Numbered from the stretch's first letter, positions 7,163 to 13,891 are shown. The stretch: 13,891 nt of DNA from Methanosarcinaceae archaeon (GCA_016926455.1 JAFGOO010000118.1:1-13891); one strand, 5' to 3'. Notes: a model not told the origin generated them from the sequence alone. Translations and numbers: made by a program.

Positions 7163-9430
7163 TTGAGTTGTGAAAAAACCGGTGTATATCTCTGCAGGTG
7201 TGGTGGCAACATCTCAGATATTATTGATGTCGACTATATTGCAGATGAAGTATCACGTATTGAAGGTATTGAATACACAAATGTCCAAGATTATCTTTGC
7301 AGCAGTGCCGGGCAGGATCAGATAAAAAGCGATATTGAAGCAGGGAAGGTCGAGAGGATTGTAATCGGGTCATGTTCTCCAAAACTCCATCTTGAGGTAT
7401 TCCGCTCCATGGTTGAAAAGGCTGGTATCAACCCGATGCTTCTCGAGATAACAAACATCCGCGAACAGTGTTCTTGGGTACATAAGGACCGTAAAGAGGC
7501 TACCAGAAAAGCGATGGGACTTGTCAAAGGTGCATTTTCTCGAATGAGGAGTCTTGAGCCGCTTGAACCTATAATGAAAGAACTTAAAGACCACGTGCTG
7601 GTCGTTGGTGCTGGTATTTCAGGAATTACGACAGCCCTTGAGATGGCGGATGATAGACAGGTTATTCTGATTGACAAGGAAACGTACATCGGAGGTCATA
7701 TGATCGGTATGTCAAAGACCTTCCCGACCTTTGATTGCTCGCAGTGTACCCTTACTCCCAAGATGGTGGAGGTGTTTAATCACCCTAACATCACTCTTTA
7801 TACCCAGACCGAGGTCGCATCTGTGGAGGGTAATGCTGGTGACTTTAAAGTGACACTGTATCGCTCACCTAGGTATGTGGATGTTGATACATGTATCTCA
7901 TGCGGCAGGTGTGCCGACAAATGTCCAAAAAATGCGATCAAATTACCGTTTGCACAGGCTATCCCGCAGGCGTATTTTATTGATGCCGAAAAATGTGTGA
8001 AATGCGGTCTTTGTGAAAAGGTATGCACAAGAGGCGCAGTCAAACTAGATGATGAGGGAGAGAACATCACGGTCAACGTTGGTGCGGTGGTTATTACGAC
8101 AGGTTTTGAACCAATAGATCCATCTATTATCGAGGAATACAATTACGTTAAACATCCTAATATAATAACAGCAATTGAATTTGAGGAGATGGTTTCTGCT
8201 AAGAGCAGGACAGGCATGCGTTTACAAAAATCTGACGGCACGATGCCTCAGAAGGTTGCTTTTGTGTTGTGTGTGGGATCACGCGACTTTAACCGAGGAA
8301 ACAAACACTGTTCAAAGGTGTGCTGCATGTATTCGCAGAAGCAGGCACAGTTAGTTCTTAAGATGAATAGGAATGCGGCTGTGACCATTTTCTACATTGA
8401 TATGCGCTCAGGAGGTAGGCGAATGGAAGAATTCTATCTCCATGCACAGGAGATGGGAGTGAACTTTATCCGAGGGCGCGTCTCCAAGATAAATCCAATT
8501 GAGAATGGAACGTTGCAGGTGCATTATGAGGATACATTACTCGGGAAAATTGGGTTTGAAGATTTTGATATGGTTGTACTGTGCACATCTCTGAATCCAT
8601 CGAAAGGATCAGGTGAACTTGCAGACCAACTGGGTGTACCTGTTGGTAGTGACGGTTTTATTGAAGAAAAGCATGTTAAGATTGGTCCGGTCAGTACCCT
8701 AAATCCAGGCGTGTTTGTGGCAGGTTGCGCAGTCGGACCAAAGGATATCCATGATTCGGTGACAGAGGCAATTAGTGCGGCACAGAAGGCATCACAGTTC
8801 CTTGGTAAAGGTGTAATCTCGATATCGCCAGAGAAACCAATTGTCAAGGATGGTTGCGACGGATGCGGCAAGTGTGTGGAGGAGTGTCCGTATGATGCGC
8901 TTTCAATGGAAAATAGAAGACCTTTACTTGCTCCATTTTCCTGTAATGGATGCGGCATCTGTGCGGCAGAATGCCCACAAAAAGCGATAGTGATTGCAAA
9001 TCATACACGTGAGCAGTTAAAGGCAGAGGCAGAAGGAATTCTTTCAGTAGGCATTGGTGTGATCGTGTATATCGAACCTGCCGCATATGCGGCTGCTGAT
9101 CTTGCAGGAGTTAATCATGGCAAATATTCGACGCTTATCAGGTTTGTTCAGGTTCCTTCAATTCATATAGTTGATGCGGACATCGTAAACCATGCTTTTG
9201 AGCATGGTGCAGGTGGTGTGATGCTTATTGAAGGTACAAATGATGAGACAATGACCTCACGTTCCAAAGAGTTATACAGTAAGCTCAAAAAAGCTACAAA
9301 GAGTCACAAAAAACCTATCAGATACTCACATATAGAAACCGCACAGTATGAGAAGCTGATGAACCTCCTAAATATCTTTGCTGAGCAGGTGTTGGTTCAG
9401 GAGGCAAAGAAGGCTCAAAGGTTTAGTTAA
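7163..9430 (+). CDS. hdrA: Heterodisulfide reductase subunit A (HdrA) with a cysteine-free MvhD-like tail
   Basis: HdrA is the FAD subunit at which flavin-based electron bifurcation or confurcation takes place in the HdrABC complex. The start is TTG, chosen because GGTGA (7154-7158) lies just upstream and the protein begins in the normal place (GVYLCRCGGNI). Domains in order: an N-terminal HdrA domain, and an FAD-binding fold beginning VVGAGISG near residue 150 with the DCSQCTLTPKM motif. Next come CISCGRCADKC (from 244) and CVKCGLCEKVC (from 278), LCVGSRD and CSKVCCMYSQKQA. Two further ferredoxin motifs are CDGCGKCVEEC (from 565) and CNGCGICAAEC (from 594). Residues about 630-745 resemble MvhD, the [2Fe-2S] subunit that links hydrogenase to HdrA; AAYAAADLAGVNHGKY and the FEHGAGGVMLIEG segment keep its fold pattern. 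However, all its cysteine positions are replaced. The electron donor therefore probably does not enter through this domain. Normal length for a fused HdrA; no frame damage. Confidence 0.93.
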   Translation: MSCEKTGVYLCRCGGNISDIIDVDYIADEVSRIEGIEYTNVQDYLCSSAGQDQIKSDIEAGKVERIVIGSCSPKLHLEVFRSMVEKAGINPMLLEITNIREQCSWVHKDRKEATRKAMGLVKGAFSRMRSLEPLEPIMKELKDHVLVVGAGISGITTALEMADDRQVILIDKETYIGGHMIGMSKTFPTFDCSQCTLTPKMVEVFNHPNITLYTQTEVASVEGNAGDFKVTLYRSPRYVDVDTCISCGRCADKCPKNAIKLPFAQAIPQAYFIDAEKCVKCGLCEKVCTRGAVKLDDEGENITVNVGAVVITTGFEPIDPSIIEEYNYVKHPNIITAIEFEEMVSAKSRTGMRLQKSDGTMPQKVAFVLCVGSRDFNRGNKHCSKVCCMYSQKQAQLVLKMNRNAAVTIFYIDMRSGGRRMEEFYLHAQEMGVNFIRGRVSKINPIENGTLQVHYEDTLLGKIGFEDFDMVVLCTSLNPSKGSGELADQLGVPVGSDGFIEEKHVKIGPVSTLNPGVFVAGCAVGPKDIHDSVTEAISAAQKASQFLGKGVISISPEKPIVKDGCDGCGKCVEECPYDALSMENRRPLLAPFSCNGCGICAAECPQKAIVIANHTREQLKAEAEGILSVGIGVIVYIEPAAYAAADLAGVNHGKYSTLIRFVQVPSIHIVDADIVNHAFEHGAGGVMLIEGTNDETMTSRSKELYSKLKKATKSHKKPIRYSHIETAQYEKLMNLLNIFAEQVLVQEAKKAQRFS

Positions 9431-9572
9431 AGAGACTGTGGGAAAAATACCTGAAAAGTGCTTAATTTGAAACATTAAAAATTAGTATTTAAATTAAATC
9501 AGTATGCTAAGCCCTGTAGAGTTTACTCATTGAAGATGAAATATCGAAAAACAAGGCTTTCCGACAGTCTCT
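9431..9572. mobile_element. 142-bp inverted-repeat element, MITE-like or IS remnant
   Basis: The left end AGAGACTGTGGGAAA (9431-9445) matches the reverse complement of the right end TTTCCGACAGTCTCT (9558-9572) at 14 of 15 positions. The interior is AT-rich and has no plausible gene. Terminal repeats of this kind with no transposase suggest a miniature element or an internally deleted insertion sequence. I see no clean target-site duplication. It begins immediately after the hdrA stop codon. Confidence 0.55.
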
Positions 9573-9628
9573 AGAAGTAGATTGTCGGATAAATTTCCGA
9601 TTCTACACAATTACTACAGAGACTGTCG
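9562..9628. repeat. Perfect 11-bp inverted repeat around a second hairpin
   Basis: CGACAGTCTCT (9562-9572) and AGAGACTGTCG (9618-9628) are exact inverted copies 45 bases apart. The spacer has its own nested complementarity: GTAGA (9577-9581) with TCTAC (9602-9606), and TCGGA (9585-9589) with TCCGA (9596-9600). The right arm is a third copy of the terminal repeat of the element at 9431-9572. The structure could act as a transcription stop between the convergent hdrA and npdG units, or simply be adjoining IS ends. Confidence 0.55.
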
Positions 9629-9746
9629 AATAATACAAGATTAAAATTCTTTGACCTTCTCAAATTTCAACATAATATTTTAAAAAGAATAAATCCCCTA
9701 AGTATTACTCACCATCAGAAAACACAAATTGGATAATTGTGTTTTT

Positions 9747-9754
9747 AAAAAAAA
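9747..9754 (-). terminator. Oligo-T terminator after npdG
   Basis: Eight A on the plus strand read as T8 on the minus strand, directly after the npdG stop codon (TAG then T8). This is a typical archaeal U-rich 3' end. Confidence 0.5.
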
Positions 9755-10474
9755 CTATAAAAACTTGATACCAAGATTCTTTAACTTGTTTTTGGCACTG
9801 ATGTTGATTATCAGCGGTGTCAGAGACTCAATCATCGCCGATGTCTCCAGAGGACCCACATCAAGCGGACGCAGGTTTGAGATATCCCGAACCAGATCGA
9901 ATACTACTTTCTTTCCATGCATACTGTTGCCACTAACCCCGATGTCATAGTCAAGCTCAACGTCAAGATCCGCCAGTTTCTTTGCCGGGACATTATGGAA
10001 TGCTGAGACCAGTTCTATATTTGCGGGTAGAAGTGCAGCCAACTCCTGGGCAGCACTGCCTGCTGGGGGAGTGACATAGCAGAAATAGTTAGCATTATAA
10101 TCTTCACGGGAAACTGGGATTTTCAGGGAAGTCGTATCTGGATGAATATAACAATAGTCCTTTTCAATTGGGACAACAACCGAAACTACGATTTGATTAT
10201 TAAGCACAGGGCGAATCAATTCAGAAACTGAACCAATATGATTATACTTTACAGCAATAAGTATGACATCTGCATTTTCAGCAGCCGTCTTATTGTCAGT
10301 CCCTTTAATTTCAGCCTTTATCCCACGGTTTGTCAGAATATCATTATATTCAGATGCTGTGGCTTTAGCTTTTCCCGCGTCACGTGAACCTATGATTATC
10401 TCATGTTTTTTGTTCAAGCGCAGTGCAAAGCCTTTTCCAATGCTACCGGTACCACCAAGTATTGCAATTTTCAT
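9755..10474 (-). CDS. npdG: F420H2:NADP+ oxidoreductase (Fno/NpdG)
   Basis: Transfers hydride between coenzyme F420H2 and NADP+, supplying NADPH for biosynthesis. The 239 residues match the archaeal Fno family. The Rossmann fold starts at residue 1, with the dinucleotide-binding GGTGSIG at 7-13. SR at 30-31 at the end of the second strand is where the family contacts the 2'-phosphate of NADP. The segments ILIAVKYN, VVVPIEKDY, PPAGSAAQELAALLP, VSAFHNVPAKKL and a C-terminal region ending SLTPLIINISAKN follow the family pattern. The start is the ATG at 10474, with a TATA-like palindrome about 36-47 bases upstream. It is convergent with hdrA and lies downstream of gdhA on the same strand, 195 bases away. 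NADPH from this enzyme could serve glutamate dehydrogenase, though GDH cofactor preference is not readable here. Confidence 0.92.
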   Translation of the reverse strand: MKIAILGGTGSIGKGFALRLNKKHEIIIGSRDAGKAKATASEYNDILTNRGIKAEIKGTDNKTAAENADVILIAVKYNHIGSVSELIRPVLNNQIVVSVVVPIEKDYCYIHPDTTSLKIPVSREDYNANYFCYVTPPAGSAAQELAALLPANIELVSAFHNVPAKKLADLDVELDYDIGVSGNSMHGKKVVFDLVRDISNLRPLDVGPLETSAMIESLTPLIINISAKNKLKNLGIKFL

Positions 10475-10509
10475 AGCAAATGACTAATTATTATAGTAAA
10501 TATAATAAT

Positions 10510-10521
10510 CGATTTAAATCG
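10510..10521 (-). promoter_or_regulatory. Probable npdG promoter, palindromic TATA box
   Basis: The perfect palindrome CGATTTAAATCG contains a TTTAAAT box 36-47 bases upstream of the npdG ATG, a fitting distance for a TATA box and short leader. Being a palindrome centred on the TATA box, it may also bind a regulator. Confidence 0.4.
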
Positions 10522-10542
10522 GAAGTGTATCGGAGATGTTAT

Positions 10543-10559
10543 TATATATATATATATAT
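10543..10559. repeat. (TA)n simple repeat
   Basis: A 17-base alternating TA run lies between npdG and gdhA. Such tracts are prone to length change and to melting; no function is evident. Confidence 0.8.
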
Positions 10560-10669
10560 TAATTGGGTCTTATTGAGAGTTTAGGGATACTGGAAGAAGT
10601 TACACTACTCCCAAATATCCTTATTTCCTATTAACGGTTTTTCAGAATTCCAGATTTGTGCAATTGTGA

Positions 10670-11917
10670 TTAAACCCAACCGCGGTCTCTCATGGCTTCG
10701 ACCACACGTTGAACAGCAACCACATAGGCAGCCTTTCGCATATTTATGCCATATTTCTTGGAAGTCTCCAATACCGAATGATAAGCAGGAGTCATTTTCT
10801 TATCCAAACGTATATGGACCTGTTCTTCATCCCAGTAATACATATAGAAGTTCTGCACCATCTCAAAATAAGAGACTGTTACACCACCTGCATTACACAA
10901 GAAATCAGGTATCAGGTGAACACCATTATTATAGAGAATATCATCGGCTTCTGGTGCGGTTGGGCCGTTGGCCAGCTCACCGACAATCTTTGCTTTAATA
11001 TTTGAAGCATTCTTTTTTGTAATGACGTTCTCCATAGCTGCAGGAATAAGTATGTCTACATCAAGTTCCAGTATGTCTTCATTTGATATAGGAGTTGTAT
11101 TGATATAACCAACCACTGAACCTGTCTTATTTTTATGTTCGAGTACAGCCTCAGGATCCAAACCATAGTCATTGTAGATACCACCTCTACTATCAGTGAT
11201 AGCCACTATGTTGCATTCAAATAAGGATTTAGCAAGAATTGCCGCAAAAGACCCAGCATTCCCATAACCTTGTATGGCAACGGTGGCCCCTTTAAGCTCT
11301 ATACCTAATTCTTTTGCTGCTTCACGAATTGCGTATAAACCACCCCTTGCAGTTGCATCGCCACGACCTGCCGAACCACCCACACTGACCGGTTTACCGG
11401 TAATAACACCAAACTGATGATTCCCGGCTATCTTTGAGTACTCATCCATCATCCAGCCCATCATTTGGGGTGTTGTATAAACATCGGGTGCAGGAATGTC
11501 CTTTTCCGGACCAACGAAATTCCATACTCTATAGGCATATTCACGACATAAACGTTCCAATTCCCCTTTGGACATTTCCTTTGGATTGCAGATAACACCG
11601 CCTTTTCCTCCTCCAAGGGGTAGATTAAGAAGTGCACACTTCCATGTCATCCATGCTGCGAGCGCTCGTACAGTATCAACGGTCTCATCTGGATGGAAAC
11701 GGATTCCTCCCTTTGTTGGACCTCTTGCATCATTATATTGAACCCTAAATCCCTCAAAAACTTTAATTGAACCATCATCCATTCGAACTGGTAACGATAT
11801 ATGAAGTTCACGCATCGGAACTCGAAGGATTGCATGTATATCAGAATCTAATTTAAGAATCTCTGCGCAGTCATCCAGCTGCTCCTGTGCGTACTCAAAA
11901 AGGTTAAGTTTATCCAT
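10670..11917 (-). CDS. gdhA: Glutamate dehydrogenase (Glu/Leu/Phe/Val dehydrogenase family)
   Basis: Interconverts glutamate and 2-oxoglutarate plus ammonia with NAD(P); hexameric and cytosolic. With the ATG at 11917 the protein has 415 residues, the usual size. I chose this over a GTG at 11932 because a perfect GGAGGT (11925-11930) sits 7 bases before the ATG and would otherwise be inside the coding region. The catalytic domain shows GPTKGGIRFHP (Lys69), Lys93, LPLGGGKGGV (Lys105) and PAPDVYTTP (Asp145). The Rossmann domain has GYGNAG at 217-222 followed by VAITDSRGGIYN. All key residues are present. Cofactor choice cannot be fixed from the sequence. Together with glnA in this window it gives both routes of ammonium assimilation. 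It is upstream of npdG on the same strand and downstream of the NrpR-domain gene. Confidence 0.94.
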   Translation of the reverse strand: MDKLNLFEYAQEQLDDCAEILKLDSDIHAILRVPMRELHISLPVRMDDGSIKVFEGFRVQYNDARGPTKGGIRFHPDETVDTVRALAAWMTWKCALLNLPLGGGKGGVICNPKEMSKGELERLCREYAYRVWNFVGPEKDIPAPDVYTTPQMMGWMMDEYSKIAGNHQFGVITGKPVSVGGSAGRGDATARGGLYAIREAAKELGIELKGATVAIQGYGNAGSFAAILAKSLFECNIVAITDSRGGIYNDYGLDPEAVLEHKNKTGSVVGYINTTPISNEDILELDVDILIPAAMENVITKKNASNIKAKIVGELANGPTAPEADDILYNNGVHLIPDFLCNAGGVTVSYFEMVQNFYMYYWDEEQVHIRLDKKMTPAYHSVLETSKKYGINMRKAAYVVAVQRVVEAMRDRGWV

Positions 11918-11924
11918 TGATTTT

Positions 11925-11930
11925 ACCTCC
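11925..11930 (-). promoter_or_regulatory. Strong Shine-Dalgarno site deciding the gdhA start
   Basis: GGAGGT on the minus strand, 7 bases from the ATG at 11917. It makes the longer GTG start at 11932 unlikely. Confidence 0.75.
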
Positions 11931-11932
11931 AC

Positions 11933-12412
11933 TTTTAGTTTTTACACGCTTTTTTAATATTTTTATGGCCTGAACGGGTCATTTTGCCTAACTTCGATAT
12001 GCAAACATTGCTGTATTATATCTCCCACAGATGAACATTCTATTTTGTTTCTATCTTCGTTATCACATGGGTATATGATAGGCAACCAGAAGTGAGGTGT
12101 AGAGATTTATTATAAATATTTGATCGTTAAAATTCGAAATAATCAGTCAAATAACTTGAAAATTAAAAAACTATTTATGTAAAATAATAGGAAAGCACTA
12201 GTCGATTATATATTTTTCTTTTAAATAATTATGTTTTTAGGGATTCTGTTAAATCAGTAAGTACGACTTGTTTAAAAAAGTAAGTGGTGTGTAAGTATGA
12301 AAAAATAGTTACAATTATAAAAAGGAAAAAATATGAACCTTGCCGCACAGTTTTAAAAAGAGTTTATCGAAAGTTCGAAGGCAAATGATATGAAATATAT
12401 TTTAGGAGCAAG
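11933..12412. other. Gene-free region upstream of gdhA
   Basis: No coding region is supported. On the minus strand an A/T-rich box (CATAAAAATATTAAAA, roughly 11952-11967) lies about 40 bases before the gdhA ATG and is the likely TATA element. I looked for GGAA-N6-TTCC and GGTA-N6-TACC nitrogen operators and saw none. The remainder is AT-rich with stops in all frames. Confidence 0.4.
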
Positions 12413-12484
12413 TAAGAGCTAATCCCCCGCCTTTTCAAAGGTGGGATACAACCCGTCAACTTCAGTGAGGGGAGTAGTCACTAA
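12413..12484 (+). mobile_element. Solo IS200/IS605-like end with two tandem hairpins
   Basis: A patch of about 70 bases is much richer in G and C than its flanks. It can fold into two hairpins. The first is CCGCCTTT-TC-AAAGGTGG (12427-12444, one G-T pair, extendable by a C-G pair on the outside). The second is CCCGTCA-ACTTCAG-TGAGGGG (12452-12472, one mismatch). It ends GAGTAGTCAC, resembling the GAGTATGTCA at the end of the tnpB relic at 3403-3412. Subterminal hairpins are typical of IS200/IS605 ends and of the omega-RNA scaffold overlapping them. No tnpA or tnpB remains beside it. A stand-alone small RNA is the alternative. Confidence 0.5.
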
Positions 12485-12590
12485 AACTTATTTTTCGATT
12501 TGTATATTATGCAATATAAGTATTCCTCTAAAATATTCCTTTTCCATCCAAAAATTATAACGACTGTGCATTCTTAAGGGATGATAATTT

Positions 12591-13352
12591 TCACACCAGT
12601 TCCTCGATTCGTCTCATTTTTTCAAAATTGACCAGTGTAGACATTGCATTTATTTTAATGGGAATACATTGCTCCTGTACAATCGCCATTTGGTTTGTAC
12701 CACCAATGACCACAACACCAAAGTGGTCCCTTTCAACCGGCATATCGAGGATACTTGTGTTTGGTTCCCCTACTTCCATAATCCCGCTAAATCCTGAATC
12801 CACCAAATCCGAAAGGATACGCTCAGTATCGTCTCTGGCAACCATCGGAACTTCTCGCAAATTAGCCAGAAGCTTGCCTGAGCCTGTTCTCATAACATCT
12901 GTAACAGAAGTTATCGCCTGTGACATTAGGACTTCCAGCGGATCAATAGTCGTACTCTCATATGTCAAAACATCTGTAAATCGTATAGGAGTGCCTTTTT
13001 TAACCTGAACAAGTCCTCCAAATTTTGGGTTTACCTGAATACCGGCCTTTAGAAGCACACCGTCGATAGTTATACTGCAAACTGTTGCAAACCCCACCTT
13101 CCCTTTTCCGACCACCAGACCCTCGATACTGTCACCTTCGTGTATTATTTTTAGATACGGGCTCAGCGACAAACCACCCATGACAGCCATCTTGAAAAAA
13201 CTGAGCACATCATTGAAATCTTTGCTATCGACTATCGACACATTGACTATAACGTCCCCTTTCTTAGATTTTGGGTTAAATGTTGTCCTGAACATTAAAT
13301 CGTCGATTTTGGACGATGTGAACTTAATACGACCTTCTTCTTTCAACACCAT
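12591..13352 (-). CDS. NrpR-domain nitrogen regulator without HTH (NrpRII-like)
   Basis: NrpR proteins repress nitrogen-assimilation genes in methanogens and release DNA when 2-oxoglutarate is high. In Methanosarcina the function is split between NrpRI, which has a helix-turn-helix, and NrpRII, which has only the effector domain. This 253-residue protein starts almost directly with the NrpR (DUF128) domain (SSKIDDLMFRTTFNPKSKKGDVIVNVSIVD). It carries the glycine-rich GDSIEGLVVGKGKVGFATVCSITIDG segment, PVERDHFGVVVIGGTNQMA, and the end INAMSTLVNFEKM. The ATG at 13352 has an AGAGG site 7 bases before it. No in-frame ATG, GTG or TTG occurs between it and an upstream TAA near 13430, so no HTH is encoded. 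I infer that it needs an NrpRI partner encoded elsewhere. The gene lies upstream of gdhA on the same strand but is 660 bases away. Confidence 0.85.
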   Translation of the reverse strand: MVLKEEGRIKFTSSKIDDLMFRTTFNPKSKKGDVIVNVSIVDSKDFNDVLSFFKMAVMGGLSLSPYLKIIHEGDSIEGLVVGKGKVGFATVCSITIDGVLLKAGIQVNPKFGGLVQVKKGTPIRFTDVLTYESTTIDPLEVLMSQAITSVTDVMRTGSGKLLANLREVPMVARDDTERILSDLVDSGFSGIMEVGEPNTSILDMPVERDHFGVVVIGGTNQMAIVQEQCIPIKINAMSTLVNFEKMRRIEELV

Positions 13353-13694
13353 ATATATGCCTCTGATTTTTTTCTGTGTATTGAGTATTTCAGTAATTAC
13401 AGGCTCATGCTCACGATAAAATAATTATTTTTCATCTGATATTGACAAAAAGCCAGTTAGTGTTCAATAATTAACTTATAAAGTGCAATCAAGTTTGATT
13501 TCATGAGAATTTCATGAGAACTTCATGAGTACCATTGCTTTTATAATTAGTGGCAATATATTTTATTTATATCTTTTTTTTCTTTGAGTTAACCCCAAAA
13601 TAAAGACAGCTAGAAACATGAGAAACATAATGTTTGGATAAATTAAGATGTGTGACGATATATATTAATACTAATTAGAAGGTATAAATCTTCC
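13353..13694. other. Upstream region of the nrpR-like gene
   Basis: No coding region is seen. On the minus strand a TATA-like CTTTATAAGT (plus-strand 13474-13483) would start a transcript near 13450, with a leader of about 100 bases; a second A/T box near 13414-13432 is an alternative. The TCATGA repeat cluster upstream of the first box is listed separately. Confidence 0.4.
13500..13530. repeat. Three TCATGA palindromes phased at 11 bp
   Basis: TCATGAGAA starts at 13501 and again at 13512, and TCATGAG starts at 13523, so three copies sit exactly 11 bases apart, one helical turn. The hexamer TCATGA is itself a palindrome. Relative to the minus-strand TATA-like site at 13474-13483 the array lies just upstream, a usual place for an activator or an oligomeric regulator. 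Confidence 0.6.
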
Positions 13695-13868
13695 TTATGC
13701 CACCTGTATAAATTTGTGTTTGCTCCACTTCGTCGGATTAATTGGATAATGTGCAAGCCTCAAAGTAAATTCAGACGAAGGGAAAACTTTCTTGATAATA
13801 TTAGTGGTTCTCTTTAACATCGTGTGGGTAATGTCAATTTCCCTGCCATTAAGAATATCATTGTGTTC
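13695..13868 (-). pseudogene. Unrecognised C-terminal ORF at the window edge, probably damaged
   Basis: On the minus strand 57 codons are open before the TAA at 13695-13697, with a protein-like composition (EHNDILNGREIDITHTMLKR, then IIKKVFPSSEFTLRLAHYP, then KWSKHKF). The frame is preceded by TAG (13869-13871) and there is no start codon at its head; the only Met is internal. A neighbouring frame reads GLKTEKYR up to the window edge, so a one-base indel near 13866-13872 would join the two. I do not recognise the family. It may be the end of a broken gene that continues beyond the window. Confidence 0.3.
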
Positions 13869-13891
13869 CTATATTTCTCAGTCTTCAACCC

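Noticed and set aside
11918..11932. GTG at 11932 as the gdhA start
   Set aside because: It would place the GGAGGT ribosome-binding site inside the coding sequence; the ATG at 11917 is 7 bases downstream of that site.
12628..13008. Plus-strand ORF (126 codons) opposite the nrpR-like gene
   Set aside because: It is a shadow of a well-supported gene, with no recognisable motif.
13678..13696. GAAGG / CTTCC-like repeat near 13680 as an NrpR operator
   Set aside because: The arms are not a true GGAA-N6-TTCC arrangement and the spacing is wrong.
1..13891. CRISPR arrays, tRNA or rRNA genes, prophage or replication origin
   Set aside because: No regularly spaced repeats, no cloverleaf with a conserved T-loop, no integrase or phage genes and no Orc1/Cdc6 gene were found.

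Overview
The window looks like a chromosome segment of a methane-metabolising euryarchaeon, most probably of the Methanosarcinales (a methylotrophic genus or a relative). The evidence is a soluble heterodisulfide reductase set (HdrC, HdrB, HdrA), an F420:NADP oxidoreductase, an NrpR-domain nitrogen regulator without a DNA-binding part, a NurA-HerA pair, GGAGGT or GGTGA Shine-Dalgarno sites, TTTAAAT/TATA-type promoters, AT-rich gaps and heavy ATA (Ile) use. ANME-type relatives cannot be excluded from this sequence alone.

Layout. 1-3043 (+): a 5'-truncated nurA nuclease gene overlapping a herA ATPase gene; together they form a DNA-end-processing machine. 3044-3502: a decayed tnpB (IS200/IS605 type) with frame breaks and a stop codon in place of a zinc-ligand Cys, then the glnA promoter. 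3503-4831 (+): glnA, a GSI-alpha-like glutamine synthetase. 4832-5242: no gene; a T-run, a short GC-richer structured patch and a promoter-like site with an inverted repeat. 5243-5688 (+): a shredded hdrB paralogue. 5732-9430 (+): the intact hdrC-hdrB-hdrA operon. 9431-9754: insertion-sequence-like inverted repeats in the gap between convergent transcription units. 9755-10474 (-): npdG/fno. 10670-11917 (-): gdhA. 11933-12590: gdhA promoter and a solo IS200/IS605-like end. 12591-13352 (-): an NrpRII-like regulator. 13353-13694: its probable upstream region with three helically phased TCATGA palindromes. 13695-13868 (-): an unrecognised, probably damaged ORF at the right edge.

How the genes fit together. 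HdrCBA is the cytosolic enzyme that reduces the CoM-S-S-CoB heterodisulfide and can couple this to ferredoxin or F420 redox by electron bifurcation or confurcation. Npd/Fno moves electrons between F420H2 and NADPH; GDH and GS assimilate ammonium; the NrpR-domain protein belongs to the 2-oxoglutarate-sensing nitrogen regulators. The window therefore puts redox and nitrogen metabolism side by side, but in separate, oppositely oriented units.

The most notable points are: (1) the C-terminus of HdrA looks like a fused MvhD domain that has lost every cluster-binding cysteine; (2) a decayed extra hdrB sits directly upstream of the intact operon; (3) two related IS200/IS605-type ends occur, one with a tnpB relic and one alone; (4) three copies of an AGAGACTGT-type terminal repeat lie behind hdrA; (5) a phased TCATGA array precedes the HTH-less nrpR. 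I see no convincing wholly new multi-gene system, no CRISPR array and no tRNA or rRNA gene.
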